The position numbers were made by a program, and so were the translations under genes. 64,000 nucleotides of DNA from Apiospora phragmitis (Eukaryota; Ascomycota; Sordariomycetes; Amphisphaeriales; Apiosporaceae): contig JAQQWL010000013.1 in assembly GCA_038363925.1 (NCBI GenBank), positions 434,001 through 498,000 of the forward strand, written 5' to 3'. The notes below the pieces were generated by a model, which searched no databases, was not told the DNA's origin, and saw only the letters and a program-made list of their open reading frames with translations. Numbering within the stretch: the first letter of the stretch is position 1; the number at the start of each line of letters is the position of its first letter. Of this stretch, positions 1 to 10,033 are shown in pieces.

Positions 1-1815
1 AAGAGAGGCGGCGGCGGAAGGTGGTGGTGGTGGTGGTGGTGGCGATGCAATTATTCAGAGAACTGTGAGCTGGTGAGTAAGTGAAAGCATCTGGGCAAGG
101 GAATGGATGATGCCAACCTCCTCCAAACAAAGAAGCTACTTCGAGCCTGTTATCAAATCAGTTCCTGATCCTCAGAGAGGCGTGGTTATTATTAAATAAA
201 CAGAGTGGAAAATATCCTTACCTTTGAGATGTGTGTTGGGCTTGGGAGAGGGGGGAGAGGAGGGGGCGGGAGAAGGTAGGGCTACGTTATTAATGAATTT
301 CAAGTACCTGTATTCCCGATAGGACCTTGGGCAAAAGGAGGATAGGGAAACGTTGATAAGCAAGACTTTGTGCACGTTGTTCTGCCTTTTTTGTTCAAGG
401 TCGCCGTAAAGTCATAACAGCCCGAAATTTAGTGTCGGGGTTCGTATCATGAGTCTGAAGGAGAGATCGATGAGTGTCGCAAAATGGTCGTCAATATAGT
501 CGGCGATGTGCATGGACCACACGGGAGAGTGTGGGCACCTTGTAGAGACGGTGTCCGACCTAGGTATACGAGCACGGATAAGTGAATCACTCAAGAGCAG
601 ATGAGGGTTTATGCTGATGCATGAGCACAAGGATAACGTTTGCAAGCCAGAAAGTTAAGATCCTCATGGGAAAATGGATTGTGAACAGAGGAAGGCCAGA
701 TCAAAAGATGAGGATGGAGCTTGATATTATGCCCGACCCTATATACGACCCAATTTGTTCTTTCAACAGTGTGAAGGTTAAATACGCATAGTGTCTTCTC
801 GGACGAGTTTATGAATGTTTAGGCATCAGTACTATTCTTCTTGCGTGGACATAGCGGCATAAAGCAGTGCGTTATAATACCGAACCGGAAAGACGATGAC
901 AAAAAAGTAACTCTGACTGCATGTCTGATATAACACTGACGGGGGTGAGAGTAGGCCCAGTCCCTTTCGTTGTTTGGTGGGAAAGGCAAGGGCAGCACAA
1001 CGCTTCCTCTGAATCCTCAAATATCCGAAAATGAGGTGGCTTTGGTGTTATGAAGCGGCAACTCAGCATTGAAACTGAGGGATTTCTTTCTTTCTACTCC
1101 ACCTGGGAAGTGTTTTCAGCCTTTCACACCCGGCCTGACCCTGACCATGAACTTGTCCACATATGTATTTCAGCTGATGATATAGACCTGCTAACAGCCT
1201 ATTTGTGAAAATAAAATACGGCACATCAGACTAAAAGTTGCTCTTGTAATACGTTTCGCGTCCGATTATATCACTCTTCGCTTAAGTTGCTGAATAGCGG
1301 TAGTCGTAAGCAAGGTGAATGCTAGCCATTGCCTTTGGTCCAGAAAGTCTTGGCAATATCTATGGGGAGGTATGGACAGCGAAGGCAGATATGCCATGTT
1401 TTGGATGGAAATGCTGTCATAATGGTACGTTAGGACATCATTTCCACCCACCACACTTCTACCAAGCCACCGGGAAGAACGGCACGTCAGGAATTCGCTC
1501 CCCTGGCCGCCGGAGCAACTGGATTCAGGAGTTAGGCACCCAATTAAATCGCCTCTGATTGGCTGAACGACCTTGGTAGCTGACAGCACCATAGAACCCC
1601 ATCAGCCCCTCGGTATTTTCAGGCAACGGTATTTTGAATACAAGACAAGACATATATAAACACGAAGTGCAACGACCATCCAATGTGGCTTGTCCTGTCT
1701 TAGCATAGTGCATCGTCAGTCCTCATCCTGTCAAATCCCTCCTTGGAACTAGGCAAAACCCAGCCCCAGAAACCACCGCTATAATTAATACTTATCTCCA
1801 CCAAACACACTCACA
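1..1815. other. Intergenic, left edge; GGT microsatellite
   Basis: I find no convincing gene here; open frames are short, mostly lack good ATG contexts and resemble no family I know. The first 45 bases hold a GCG run followed by a GGT trinucleotide run (about 20-43), which could be low-complexity coding sequence of a gene cut off by the window edge, but no frame can be supported. The bases just before 1816 are the CA-rich leader of the next gene. Confidence 0.5.
20..43. repeat. (GGT)n microsatellite
   Basis: Tandem GGT trinucleotide run directly visible at the window edge, preceded by a short GCG run. Confidence 0.85.
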
Positions 1816-2449
1816 ATGAACCCCCCCAGCGTCGTCCCCCCTGTCGATGGCGACAGCAACACCAGCAACAACAAGTCTTTCTTAGACGATTTCGACATCG
1901 TCCTGGGCCTGCGGCTGACCAGCATCGGCCTCCTCTTCGCCAGCACCGTCCTCCACTTCAACGGCGACGAGTACACCCTCATGCTCAACGTGTTAGTCAG
2001 CTTCATCCTCCTCAACCTGGTCTGGCACGTCGTCATGGTCCTGCTGACCGCCCGGTTCCCCCAGGTCTGGCAGTCGAAGCAGCAGCAAGACGCAGACGAC
2101 GACGGGCGCCCCACGTTCTACCAGCGCATAGGGCCCCTCAACGATGCCTGGCTCGGCGCCTTCCTCTTCATGATCACCGTATGGACGAAAACCCTCCACG
2201 ACATTTGGTCAAACATCCAGTTCAAGTACAACTTCCGCGTATTCTTTGTTTTGAACCTCATCGTTGTGTAAGTGAACCAAGACCCGTACCCCTTACTATA
2301 ATACCTGTTGCGACACCCAGGCTGACAAAGCTCTATGATTCAGCATCCTCATGCATGCCATTGCCGTCCTCGAACATATCAGGGCCTACTACCCCAGTCG
2401 ATACGATAGATTTGTTCCCAGCCGCCGCCGCCACGTTCGTCTCCCTTAG
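1816..2449 (+). CDS. Small four-helix integral membrane protein, unknown function
   Basis: Two exons, 1816-2267 and 2344-2449, give a 185-residue protein. The 76-nt intron starts GTAAGT, has a GCTGAC branch site at 2321-2326 and ends CAG at 2343; splicing continues the frame into a hydrophobic stretch. The start is an ATG after a CA-rich leader (CACTCACA). After a polar N-terminus rich in Asn/Ser (about residues 1-25) there are about four hydrophobic segments: roughly 28-48, 55-78, 108-125 and 138-160. A basic Arg-rich tail ends RRRHVRLP. A Gln/Asp-rich loop around residues 85-97 separates the two helix pairs. I do not recognise the family; it is typical of small fungal membrane proteins of unknown role. 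Membrane location is inferred from hydrophobicity only. Confidence 0.72.
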
Positions 2450-3151
2450 AAGAGGGCCCCTCTTTTACCTCCTGGCGATATTTCCATAGGATACACTCTA
2501 ACTGGGTAGAAAGCGGGTGTATTTCTGCAAGGTGTCGCCGGTTTAGTCAGCGTTTGGGTTAAGGAGGAATGTCGAGCCCGACTGAGCGTAAGCGAAGAGG
2601 CACTGGATACAATCACAGGAGCTGCTGAGATGAAAACTGTCAGGAGTTGGTTATGTGTCGCTAAAAGTCGGGGTTGGGTTGCTTTCAAGAACTACTTAGC
2701 TTCATTGAAATAGGGGCAAGCCACATCTGGTCAGTTTGCTGGCCTTGATACTTAATTACTTACCCATAGCCCCCGCGAAACATGTTGCCATATCACCGCA
2801 CACAACTAGTTCACAACATGAGATACACTTCGAAATGGGAGGTTGTAGCTAGGTGACTGTTTACTCCCCTTTCCAAGTGTAAATTACACATCTTGTGCAA
2901 AAATATAATTAACAATTAGCTGGCGGCCTGTAGTAGAAGTGATAAAGTCATCACCCCGAAATATGCAATAATCGCGCTTAAGCAGCTAAACAGGAGCGTT
3001 GCCCAAATAAAGGGGTAGAAATAACCGCGGACCCCTCGTTTGCGTCATGTTAACGATTTGATTTATTCCCAGTCAACCTCGCCCTTATATTTATTAATGC
3101 CGTGATCTGTGACATCAACCACTGCAGTGATCCACGTTCAACAGTTTGATC
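2450..3151. other. Intergenic, AT-richer, no gene seen
   Basis: This is the 3' flank of the membrane protein gene and the 5' flank of the 2EXR gene, both on the plus strand. It is visibly more AT-rich than the exons (for example 2880-2960). I see no gene, repeat or clear regulatory motif. Confidence 0.5.
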
Positions 3152-4108
3152 ATGTCTTTCAACACAATTCCACCCGAAATCAGGCAAGCCATTTGGAAAT
3201 TTGCGTTGCCAGATGACGAGCCCGAAGTCTGTATAATGTGGCCCTTGCGTCCCGCCGGGTTCAACAAGACAGTCGAACCTCTCGTGGTTGACACTGCCTT
3301 CCCGGTACTGATGCACGTGTGTCGCGAGGCCCGGGACTTCGCCCTTTCGCCTCACTCCGGCATCGCCTTTCGCCACTCCAAACAAGCCGGCCACAAAGTC
3401 CCGTACAGGCGGTTCCGTCCCGAGATGGACGCGCTGTACATCAACCGGCGGAATTTCGATTACACCCTGCTGGCGATGGCATACGACTGGTCGGGGACCG
3501 ACAACGACGCCGCGTACTGGCCGGCCCTGCGCCACCTCGCCGTGGAGTACAGCGTCTTCAAGAAGGCCTGGAACTGGCTGCCGGAGTTCGTCTTCCGCTA
3601 CAGCCGCCACGTCCAGAAGGTGTCGGCCGTGTTCCCGTCCTCGCGAGAGGCGGTGTGGTCGTACTTCCAGCCGCCGGCGCGGCGGTGCAAGCTGCGGCCC
3701 GTTGACAACCCTGATGAGTTGACAGCGGCAGTGGACTACGACGCACACCAGGAGATGCACTCGATCAAGTGGCAGGTTGACATGGCCCTAGTAATCCTTG
3801 AAGAATACCTTCCGAGGAAGTGGAACGCCGAGAAGCAGTATCGCGAGGTCGAATTTCACGAGGATCTCATGGATCGGTTTGAAGGGACGGCCTGGGATAA
3901 GCACAGCGAGAAGATTTGCTTGGAGTATGAGATTGCTGCTTTTGCGCAGTTCAAGCGCTCAGAAGATGGTCATGAGCTGTGGGAGGAAGGTTGCGAAGAT
4001 AGACTGTTGAGTGGGAAGGATGTAGGCGGACGAAAACTGCCCCTCGCTGAGCAGCACCGCAATCCAGAGGAATGGAGAGTGAATGATGATGACGAGTATG
4101 TGCCCTAG
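3152..4108 (+). CDS. 2EXR domain-containing protein
   Basis: Single-exon gene of 318 residues. The start chosen is the ATG at 3152 (MSFNTIPPEIRQ); a TTG six bases upstream is in frame but is not a likely start. The N-terminus carries the F-box-like 2EXR signature seen in many fungal proteins: a LPPEIR-type helix (here IPPEIRQAIWKFAL, residues 5-18), a beta hairpin with paired hydrophobics, then PVLMHVCREARDFAL (about 50-64), the conserved 'hxxCxESR'-like motif. The rest is charged and mostly helical, with an acidic tail ending DDDEYVP. The 2EXR family is large and lineage-expanded in Pezizomycotina; its biochemical role is not established, although resemblance to F-box helices suggests protein interaction. 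No signal peptide or membrane segment is seen. Confidence 0.85.
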   Translation: MSFNTIPPEIRQAIWKFALPDDEPEVCIMWPLRPAGFNKTVEPLVVDTAFPVLMHVCREARDFALSPHSGIAFRHSKQAGHKVPYRRFRPEMDALYINRRNFDYTLLAMAYDWSGTDNDAAYWPALRHLAVEYSVFKKAWNWLPEFVFRYSRHVQKVSAVFPSSREAVWSYFQPPARRCKLRPVDNPDELTAAVDYDAHQEMHSIKWQVDMALVILEEYLPRKWNAEKQYREVEFHEDLMDRFEGTAWDKHSEKICLEYEIAAFAQFKRSEDGHELWEEGCEDRLLSGKDVGGRKLPLAEQHRNPEEWRVNDDDEYVP

Positions 4109-5455
4109 ACAGTTTGAAGCAACAAAAAATAGGTGTGTCATGGCATTAGTGGTTTCCATGCTATCGCTAAGTCTTTTGTGTTGGATGGGTTAGATTTGAA
4201 CTCGAAGCCTCTTGTAATAGGTTATCCAAGCCAAATCACCCACCGAGAGAAGCGCCCGCACCCACTACGCCAGTCGGCCACCTGTTTGTTGAAATACAAG
4301 GCATTAACTCAGATACTTAACCTGCCTCCCCTCCCTTTTGGTTGTTGGTCGTCCCCCACTGCCTCCCCCCTATTGCTGGACTTTGTCCTCACTTGTTCTC
4401 CAGGAACAAGTGTGTCCAGGTACCCCCAGGACTAGATACGCATATGGAGAAGTCATGTGTTGCCACTTTACTGATCCTATCTCAGTTATTCCAGGATGTG
4501 TTGCACAATGAGGCTATTGAGCTGCAAGTGTCTCTACCAATCAATGTATGTGTTGCGCACTTTAGGTTTTCAGGCAGCCAGAGTTGACTGCCGGCCACAG
4601 GCAAGTCCTGGCAATAGTCCAATATGTTATTCTTCGCCATCAACTGCTCTGCTCGGTGCTGGCGCCCTGTGCCTGTGAGATGGACTGACACGTGTCTCCT
4701 GATTTGACAGTGTAGCTATTCCCAACACATGACGATTGTGACGAACCCCCAGGTGTAGCTGAACTAAAAACAGTTCAGTATCACCCCTCTGCTGGGCTAA
4801 AGCCGTATCTGACCTCTCGTAACAAGGGCGACATCAAAGCTTCCATGAAATTTGACGCCTGGGCAGAGCTGCAGTTCCCTGCGTGGGAAAAACACTTTTG
4901 GTGAGTCTTTGATCAAGGAACGGCCAAGGGGGGAAATCGTGCCTGTGACGGTTATCATGCCTGTGATGGTAATCAGCTAAACGTATGTAGGCATTGCTCC
5001 TGTCGGTGCCAGTTTCAAAGTCCAAGGAGCTGTCACAATCTCACTCAGTCATAGCTGTGCCCGATAGGCACAATTGGAGAACAATCAGATGGCGCGAATA
5101 ATGGAGTCGGTGGTGTAGTTCGGCTGAAGCCTGGGGGAGATAGCGCAATGCATTCAGAAGCAGAGCCAGCGTGGTGATAGTCACGAGCAGATTGAAGATT
5201 GACTTCAGTGGACTGATTCATACGGGCACAACCCTATCCCAATACATACTTGAAAAGTTCTCGTAGACACTGGGCGACAGTTAAGCGCCTCAGTATGAGT
5301 GGAAGAGAAGCGTGGTAACTCTAGGTAATGCAAGATCGTACAAAAAATAGCAATCCTGTTGCCGTCCAATATGTATCCACAAGGCGTCTATACCTAGATT
5401 AGGTAAACCTACAAGGACCCTATCACATTTACTTACGTCCTCACTGCGTAGGTGT
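4109..5455. other. Intergenic with a tRNA-like/SINE-like unit
   Basis: This lies between the convergent 3' ends of the 2EXR gene (+) and the R3H gene (-). The only structured element I see is the tRNA-like Pol III promoter unit at 4124-4279 on the minus strand, listed separately, plus a short inverted repeat (CTTGTTC...GAACAAG) near 4393-4411. The rest holds short frames with no family resemblance. Confidence 0.5.
4124..4279 (-). mobile_element. tRNA-like Pol III unit, probable SINE remnant or tRNA pseudogene
   Basis: Read on the minus strand from 4279, the unit opens GGCCGACTGGCGTAGTGGG. It contains a perfect match to the Pol III A-box consensus TRGYNNARNNG (about 4272-4262) and a B-box-like GAGTTCAAATC (about 4203-4193, roughly eight of ten consensus positions). 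A T6 run at 4129-4124 would terminate a transcript of about 155 nt. The D-arm can pair (GCGT with GCGC), but no clean anticodon stem or 7-bp acceptor stem forms, and the A-to-B distance is longer than in a simple tRNA. That fits a tRNA-derived SINE or a decayed tRNA better than a working tRNA. No target-site duplication was identified by eye. Confidence 0.45.
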
Positions 5456-6812
5456 TTACGAGCACAACTGCCAAAGAGGTCGGGGTAGACTGGCCAGCGC
5501 CGGCGACGGCGCATGTCCCGCCTTCATCACTCTGGGTGCAACGTACACGACCTTGCGAGAGGGATTCCCAACCAGAACTGAGCGCGACTCCAGGCCGTAG
5601 TAATCCGAGATGGAATGTGTGAGCCATCGCCTAGAGTCATCAAAGTCAGTAAATTGGTGCAGGGGAAAATTGCAGCAAGGGGAATTCGTGATGAAACGTC
5701 CACACGAAGTCTCCTCTTCCCCCTTTCTTGTAGTGGCCCCTCGCTAATGATTTCCAATGCAGCAGTGAAGATATTGGTTTTACGTACTTGAAAGCGCTGC
5801 TCTCATCATCGTCGCCGAGGGCATCAAACACCATGCCCTCCTCGGTCGCGCCCTGCTTCTTGTCCTCGCGCCTAGCCTTCTTCCAGCCGTCGCGCATGGT
5901 GCCGTTGCGGCCCACAAAGACGATCTCTTCGTCCTCGGTGCTACCGTCGTTGCTGTCCTCGACCTCGGCCTCTTCGCAGGCGCGGTGCTGGTCGACGAGG
6001 AACTTGCGGACGGGCTCCTCAAGGGAGCGCACCCAGGTCTTGACGGCGGGGGTCTTCTTGGCGCGCAGGAACAGCTCGCGCGGCACGCGCCCGGCCACGG
6101 CATCGTCGCCCAGCGTCTTGGTATGCTGCTGCTTGCGGAGGGCGGCGGCGGCCTTCTTGGCCTCGACGTCGACGCGGAGGCGCAGGTCCCAGGCCGCGGC
6201 GATCTGGTAGGGGACGTGGTGGACCGGGTGCGTGGGCCGGGGCTCCCAGTCGAAGGGCTGAGGTGGTTGCACATTGGGGACGTGCATGAGGCGATCTATA
6301 TTGCAAAGCAGAAAGGGTGGCATGTTATTAGCCGATGATCGGACGCTTGATGCAGAATTGGAGGGCAAGAAAGGGGGAGAAAGAAATATGGCCCGCGGCC
6401 CAGAGTGGGATTTAGGCGATAAGGGGAGGGGGAGAGAGATAAGTACCATTCTCCCAGCGCCGGCGCTGCCTACTACCCTCCTTGCCCTTCAAATGGACCT
6501 CGCGGCGCTTCATGCTATCGCGACGGGAGGGAGGTCGGCGGATGCCTTCGCCAGTGGCGCGAGCATCTTGGAAGGTTACAGAGGGCTTCGACGTGGTCCC
6601 GTCCAATGGGATCGAGAGTGGGGCACCGGTGCCGCGGGCGTCAGGGGAGATGGCGAGAGATTGAAGCGCCGATACAGTCCAGGCTTCAATGTCGATGGCA
6701 GAGCCCGGGCTCGTGCCGGCGACAGCGGCATGGTGTTGCTGCTGATGCGATGCATTCGTGGTGGTGGTGCCGCCGAGTTCGGGGGTGGCGGGACAGCGCT
6801 GTAGATTGCCAT
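5456..6812 (-). CDS. R3H domain protein with R3H-associated N-terminal domain
   Basis: Three exons: 6447-6812, 5788-6295 and 5456-5630. Introns are 6296-6446 (GTACTT...TATAG) and 5631-5787 (GTACGT...CTCTAG with a TTTACTGAC branch site). About 349 residues. Exon 1 ends and exon 2 begins within the R3H-associated region (MKRRE..LKGKEGSR..RRRWEN then DRLMHVPNVQPP..FDWE). The R3H motif spans the exon 2/3 junction as KRWLTHSISDYYGLESRSV, with the R-x3-H pair that names the domain, followed by GNPSRKVVYV. R3H domains bind single-stranded nucleic acid; this fungal protein's target is unknown. Anomaly: the best start (ATG at 6812, MAIYSAVPPPP) is one frame away from the rest of exon 1, and the rest has no ATG of its own before MKRRE. 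One base appears to be missing at the G5 run 6781-6785. Confidence 0.8.
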
Positions 6813-7703
6813 GATGATAAGGGCTTCTTTGGATTGAACTCGAGTCAACGACCACAAAGTTTACGTCCTGGCGTATTGCAAAGAGACCGACGAAGACGAC
6901 AAACCTCTGCTGCCAGAGGGAGAGGAGGAACAAGAAGCGCAAGGCGACCGATGACTCTTACTAGTCAGTCACCCTGAGAGAGAGGAATTGATGATTAACC
7001 TTAAGCTTGATTGATCAAGAATGACACCGTTGACTCGGACAGCTGCAGTACCCCGGAGCGGCGGCTGGACGCCAAGCCTGTAGGTTAGCTTCAAGCTTGT
7101 AACGAGCTTCGGCCAATCAAGGGGCCTGCGCAAACACGGGCAGTCAACTGCTGACCCACTAGGGATCCTGGCCCTGCAGGCCGGATGATTCCAGGCCCCA
7201 AGTTACTGGCTGCAAGCAACCAAGTAGTGCATCATCTAGATCAAGCCGAGGATGCGGAAACGCGTCCCCTTCACGCTTCACATGATCTTGTCGTACTCAT
7301 GGGTAAGATGGTTTTCGACTGGAGGAAATCCACTTGGCAGCTGTCAAACAAGACGCGGGCTGCGACAGTTGCGAGTCATGTTTCGAATGCATCAAGCCTC
7401 GGCTAGAATGGGAGCTACCAGTTCGTAGCTACAATATGATGACAACAATTCCATACTTGCCACTTGCTGAAAGCGGAGGAGCCCGCAGCATTTCAGTGAT
7501 GCCGACGAGTACCTTGACAATGGTGTTACCGAATAACAACGACATTTTGATCGACCAGTAGCTAGATGCCGCCCGGAACCAATAAATACAGCATACTGGT
7601 GTTCCTTTTATTGTCTATTCCGCAGCCATTTTGAAATGGTAGCGTCACCATTTCAGTGACATCACAAACCCGGGATACGTATAGCTGTCCCGGGTTCTTT
7701 GCT
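6813..7703. other. Intergenic with two perfect hairpins near the PQ-loop gene end
   Basis: This is the 5' flank of the R3H gene and the 3' flank of the PQ-loop gene. No gene is supported. The section nearest the PQ-loop stop carries two adjacent perfect inverted repeats, listed separately. Confidence 0.5.
7632..7696. other. Two adjacent perfect inverted repeats
   Basis: The first pair is TGAAATGGT (7632-7640) and ACCATTTCA (7647-7655), 9 bp around a 6-nt loop. The second is AACCCGGGA (7667-7675) and TCCCGGGTT (7688-7696), 9 bp around a 12-nt loop. They lie just downstream of the PQ-loop gene's coding end, so they would be in its 3' UTR. They could be mRNA 3'-end structures or palindromic protein sites; nothing more can be read. 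Confidence 0.6.
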
Positions 7704-8948
7704 CTAACGTACACAGCATAAATGCAATAACATAATGGGTAGACGTGGTAGAAGTGATACATGCAGTGGTCCGTCAAATTTATCGAACGCCAGAGCTCCC
7801 GATGCCCCCAGGTGCCAGTAGTGGCTGGTTCTCACCGAGTCCTTGAACGGCCTCGCGGTCAAGAGCGGCCTCAATCTCTTCTTGCGTCTCGGCGTAGGCT
7901 GGAGATGGGCCGAGTACGGACCAGGCGAGGGAAGAACCCGGGGCGTGGTGCGGCGGTTGAATGCTGGTCGGGTAGTTGCCGGCTCTCCATGTCCACGTCC
8001 ACCATGACTGGGCCATTCGTAGCTGAGAGCCATGGCTAGCACGACGCCCTGCATCAAAGCAGTAAGAACGTACACACCCCATGAGCTCCAACCGGCCCAG
8101 CCAAGGCGGGCACCCAGACTCGCGGCAAATAGAAAGCCACCGGGAGTTTGCACGCACATCATAGGGATGCTCAAACTTCCCGCGTGCTTGAGGTGATAAG
8201 TGGTCCAAATCTGGGGCACGTACTGGATGGCAGCAAGCGCGGCAGACATGATGCCCAGAATGTTGGCCCACATGGCCAAGTAATCCGGAGCTCCAAGCGC
8301 GAGCGATGCTGATATAATCACGATAAGCAGACCGTGGATCAGACAAGCAGCAGCAACGCCGATAGCGGTCCTCCATGTAGGCTGGTCGGGGTCTATCACC
8401 TCGTCGTCATCATCGTCGGGTATGGTCTCGTCTCGGCGAAAGAACACCAGAAAAAGGACAAGACTACAGTAGTCCCCACGTCAGCAGCAAGTTCACCAGG
8501 AAGCGTTGGTGGTGTGTCCTTACATGACGGCGAAGCATATCCACTGCACCCCAATCTGGGCGATACCCAGCAGTCCGGCGGCACATTCCAAGGGGCTAAC
8601 TTGCTTGCAGCACCCGACGTCGGCACGCGATTGGGGCAGGGCGAGGATGTTGGCGAACTGGGAGTTTGCACTGGTGACGCCGAGAAGGACAAAGTACGGC
8701 GAGATGCCTTCTGATGTACCACGGGAGATAATACGGTAATGCTGGAGGAGGTAGGAGAAGAGGATGCCGATAATGATAAGGCTGGATGGAGGCAACAAGT
8801 AGTCAGCTTCCACTTTCCCTCTCCAGAACGGAGTCGTCCCAGCAATACCGGACTCAGTGCACACTCACATGGAAACGAAGAAGTTGGTGTAGCCGACTCT
8901 CTGGAGTTCTGCACAACGATCCTCCATCATGTCCAAAAAGCTGCCCAT
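7704..8948 (-). CDS. PQ-loop repeat membrane protein
   Basis: Exons 8869-8948, 8524-8781 and 7704-8463; introns 8782-8868 (GTGAGT, GCTGACT branch, CCAG) and 8464-8523 (GTAAGG...TGTAG). The start ATG at 8948 gives MGSFLDMMEDRC. The protein is about 340-365 residues with seven predicted membrane spans and two PQ-loop modules. The first is around residues 27-60 (SILIIIGILFSYLLQHYRII..GTSEGISPYF). The second carries the diagnostic Pro-Gln in YVPQIWTTYHLKHAGSLSIPMM. An Asp-rich loop (DDDDDEVIDPDQ) joins the halves. Related proteins are lysosome/vacuole cationic amino acid or cystine carriers and SWEET/MPC relatives; the substrate here is not predictable. The C-terminus is uncertain. The unbroken frame ends at 7704, but another frame, ending at a TAA at 7780-7782, reads as a natural tail (EEIEAALDREAV..ENQPLL), so a one-base break between about 7930 and 8030 is likely. 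Confidence 0.82.
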
Positions 8949-10033
8949 CTTGACCTAGACTGCCGCGAAGGAGTGGCAGCGTGAGGGAATTTGGCTCTGA
9001 AGTCGGACGTTGTCGAGAGGAATGAGTCGTTTTGTACGCAAGTATGGTCCGGTGAGGTCAGAAGCTAGTGGGTTGGAACTGGAGGTTAGCAGAAAGGTGC
9101 AAGAGTTGCACGTTGGCGATGTCTCTCTACAAGTGTTTCGGAAACATGGCGTGCTAGAAACATAAATCCACCATTAACCCCAAATGCAGTAGAGATTGAA
9201 AATGATCAGCAGAGAAGCCCCCTACGATAACGGGGACGTGATGTTTGGGCTGGAATGGAGTTTGTTGGACAATCATGCACCCAGTCAGTTGCACGTTAGT
9301 AGCTCGCTCGGCCAGAATATGCAGGTGGTCAGGTTGGGCGCTACATGTACTTTAACTGGGGGTTTCCAGGGGGCCGCGGTGGCCTGGACCGAAGAGGTAC
9401 CCAAGATAACCTAACCTAGCGCGGCACCCCATCCTCTACCGCTCAATGTTCTCAGGAACCACGAATTGGCGAGGGTTTTTAGTGCATGCGTTAGATTGCC
9501 GAGACACAAGACGACACTAGGTAGATTGCAATCGATAAATCATACTTTTACATGCTTTATGCACATGATCCAACGAGCCTCCTCCTGGCAGCCTGGATTG
9601 GTACCAGACGTCAGGAACGGTCTGGTGAATGCCACCGCCATGACATGACGCTCATTGCCTGTTTGGCGATGACGTGGGACTCACCACCGCTCCGACGCTC
9701 CTGATCAGCACCCCTGCAATCTTCGAACAAGGGTCCGGGCTCCACCATGTCGGCTGATCTGTTGAGTGGGAATCGAATTTGTTTTTGCCATGGTTGGTTT
9801 TGCCGGTGACGGACTTGACGAATCACGAATGCTACCTTGACGTCTATGTATTGCATTGCAACTTGAGATGCTCACAATGGTGTACATGGAGTTGTGCTAG
9901 GTGCTTGTCCACTCACACAATCCCTGCGCCATACGCGCCGATTCAATACAACACAGGACACCAGCCACGTGATGAAGGTAGGTTGATCTGAAGGGCACCT
10001 ACTTGAAGTGTAAGGAGTATTAGAAAAGTCGAC
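8949..10033. other. Divergent promoter region between PQ-loop and WD40 genes
   Basis: About 1.1 kb separates two genes transcribed away from each other, so both promoters should lie here. I see no gene and no clear TATA or operator-like motif, only short unsupported frames. Confidence 0.5.

Noticed and set aside
1266..1592. Open frame on the minus strand (108 codons)
   Set aside because: No family resemblance, no good start context, and overlapping open frames on the other strand; fits chance in a GC-moderate intergenic stretch.
3146..3151. Earlier start (TTG) for the 2EXR protein
   Set aside because: Not ATG; the ATG at 3152 gives the usual MSFNTIPPEIR-type N-terminus.
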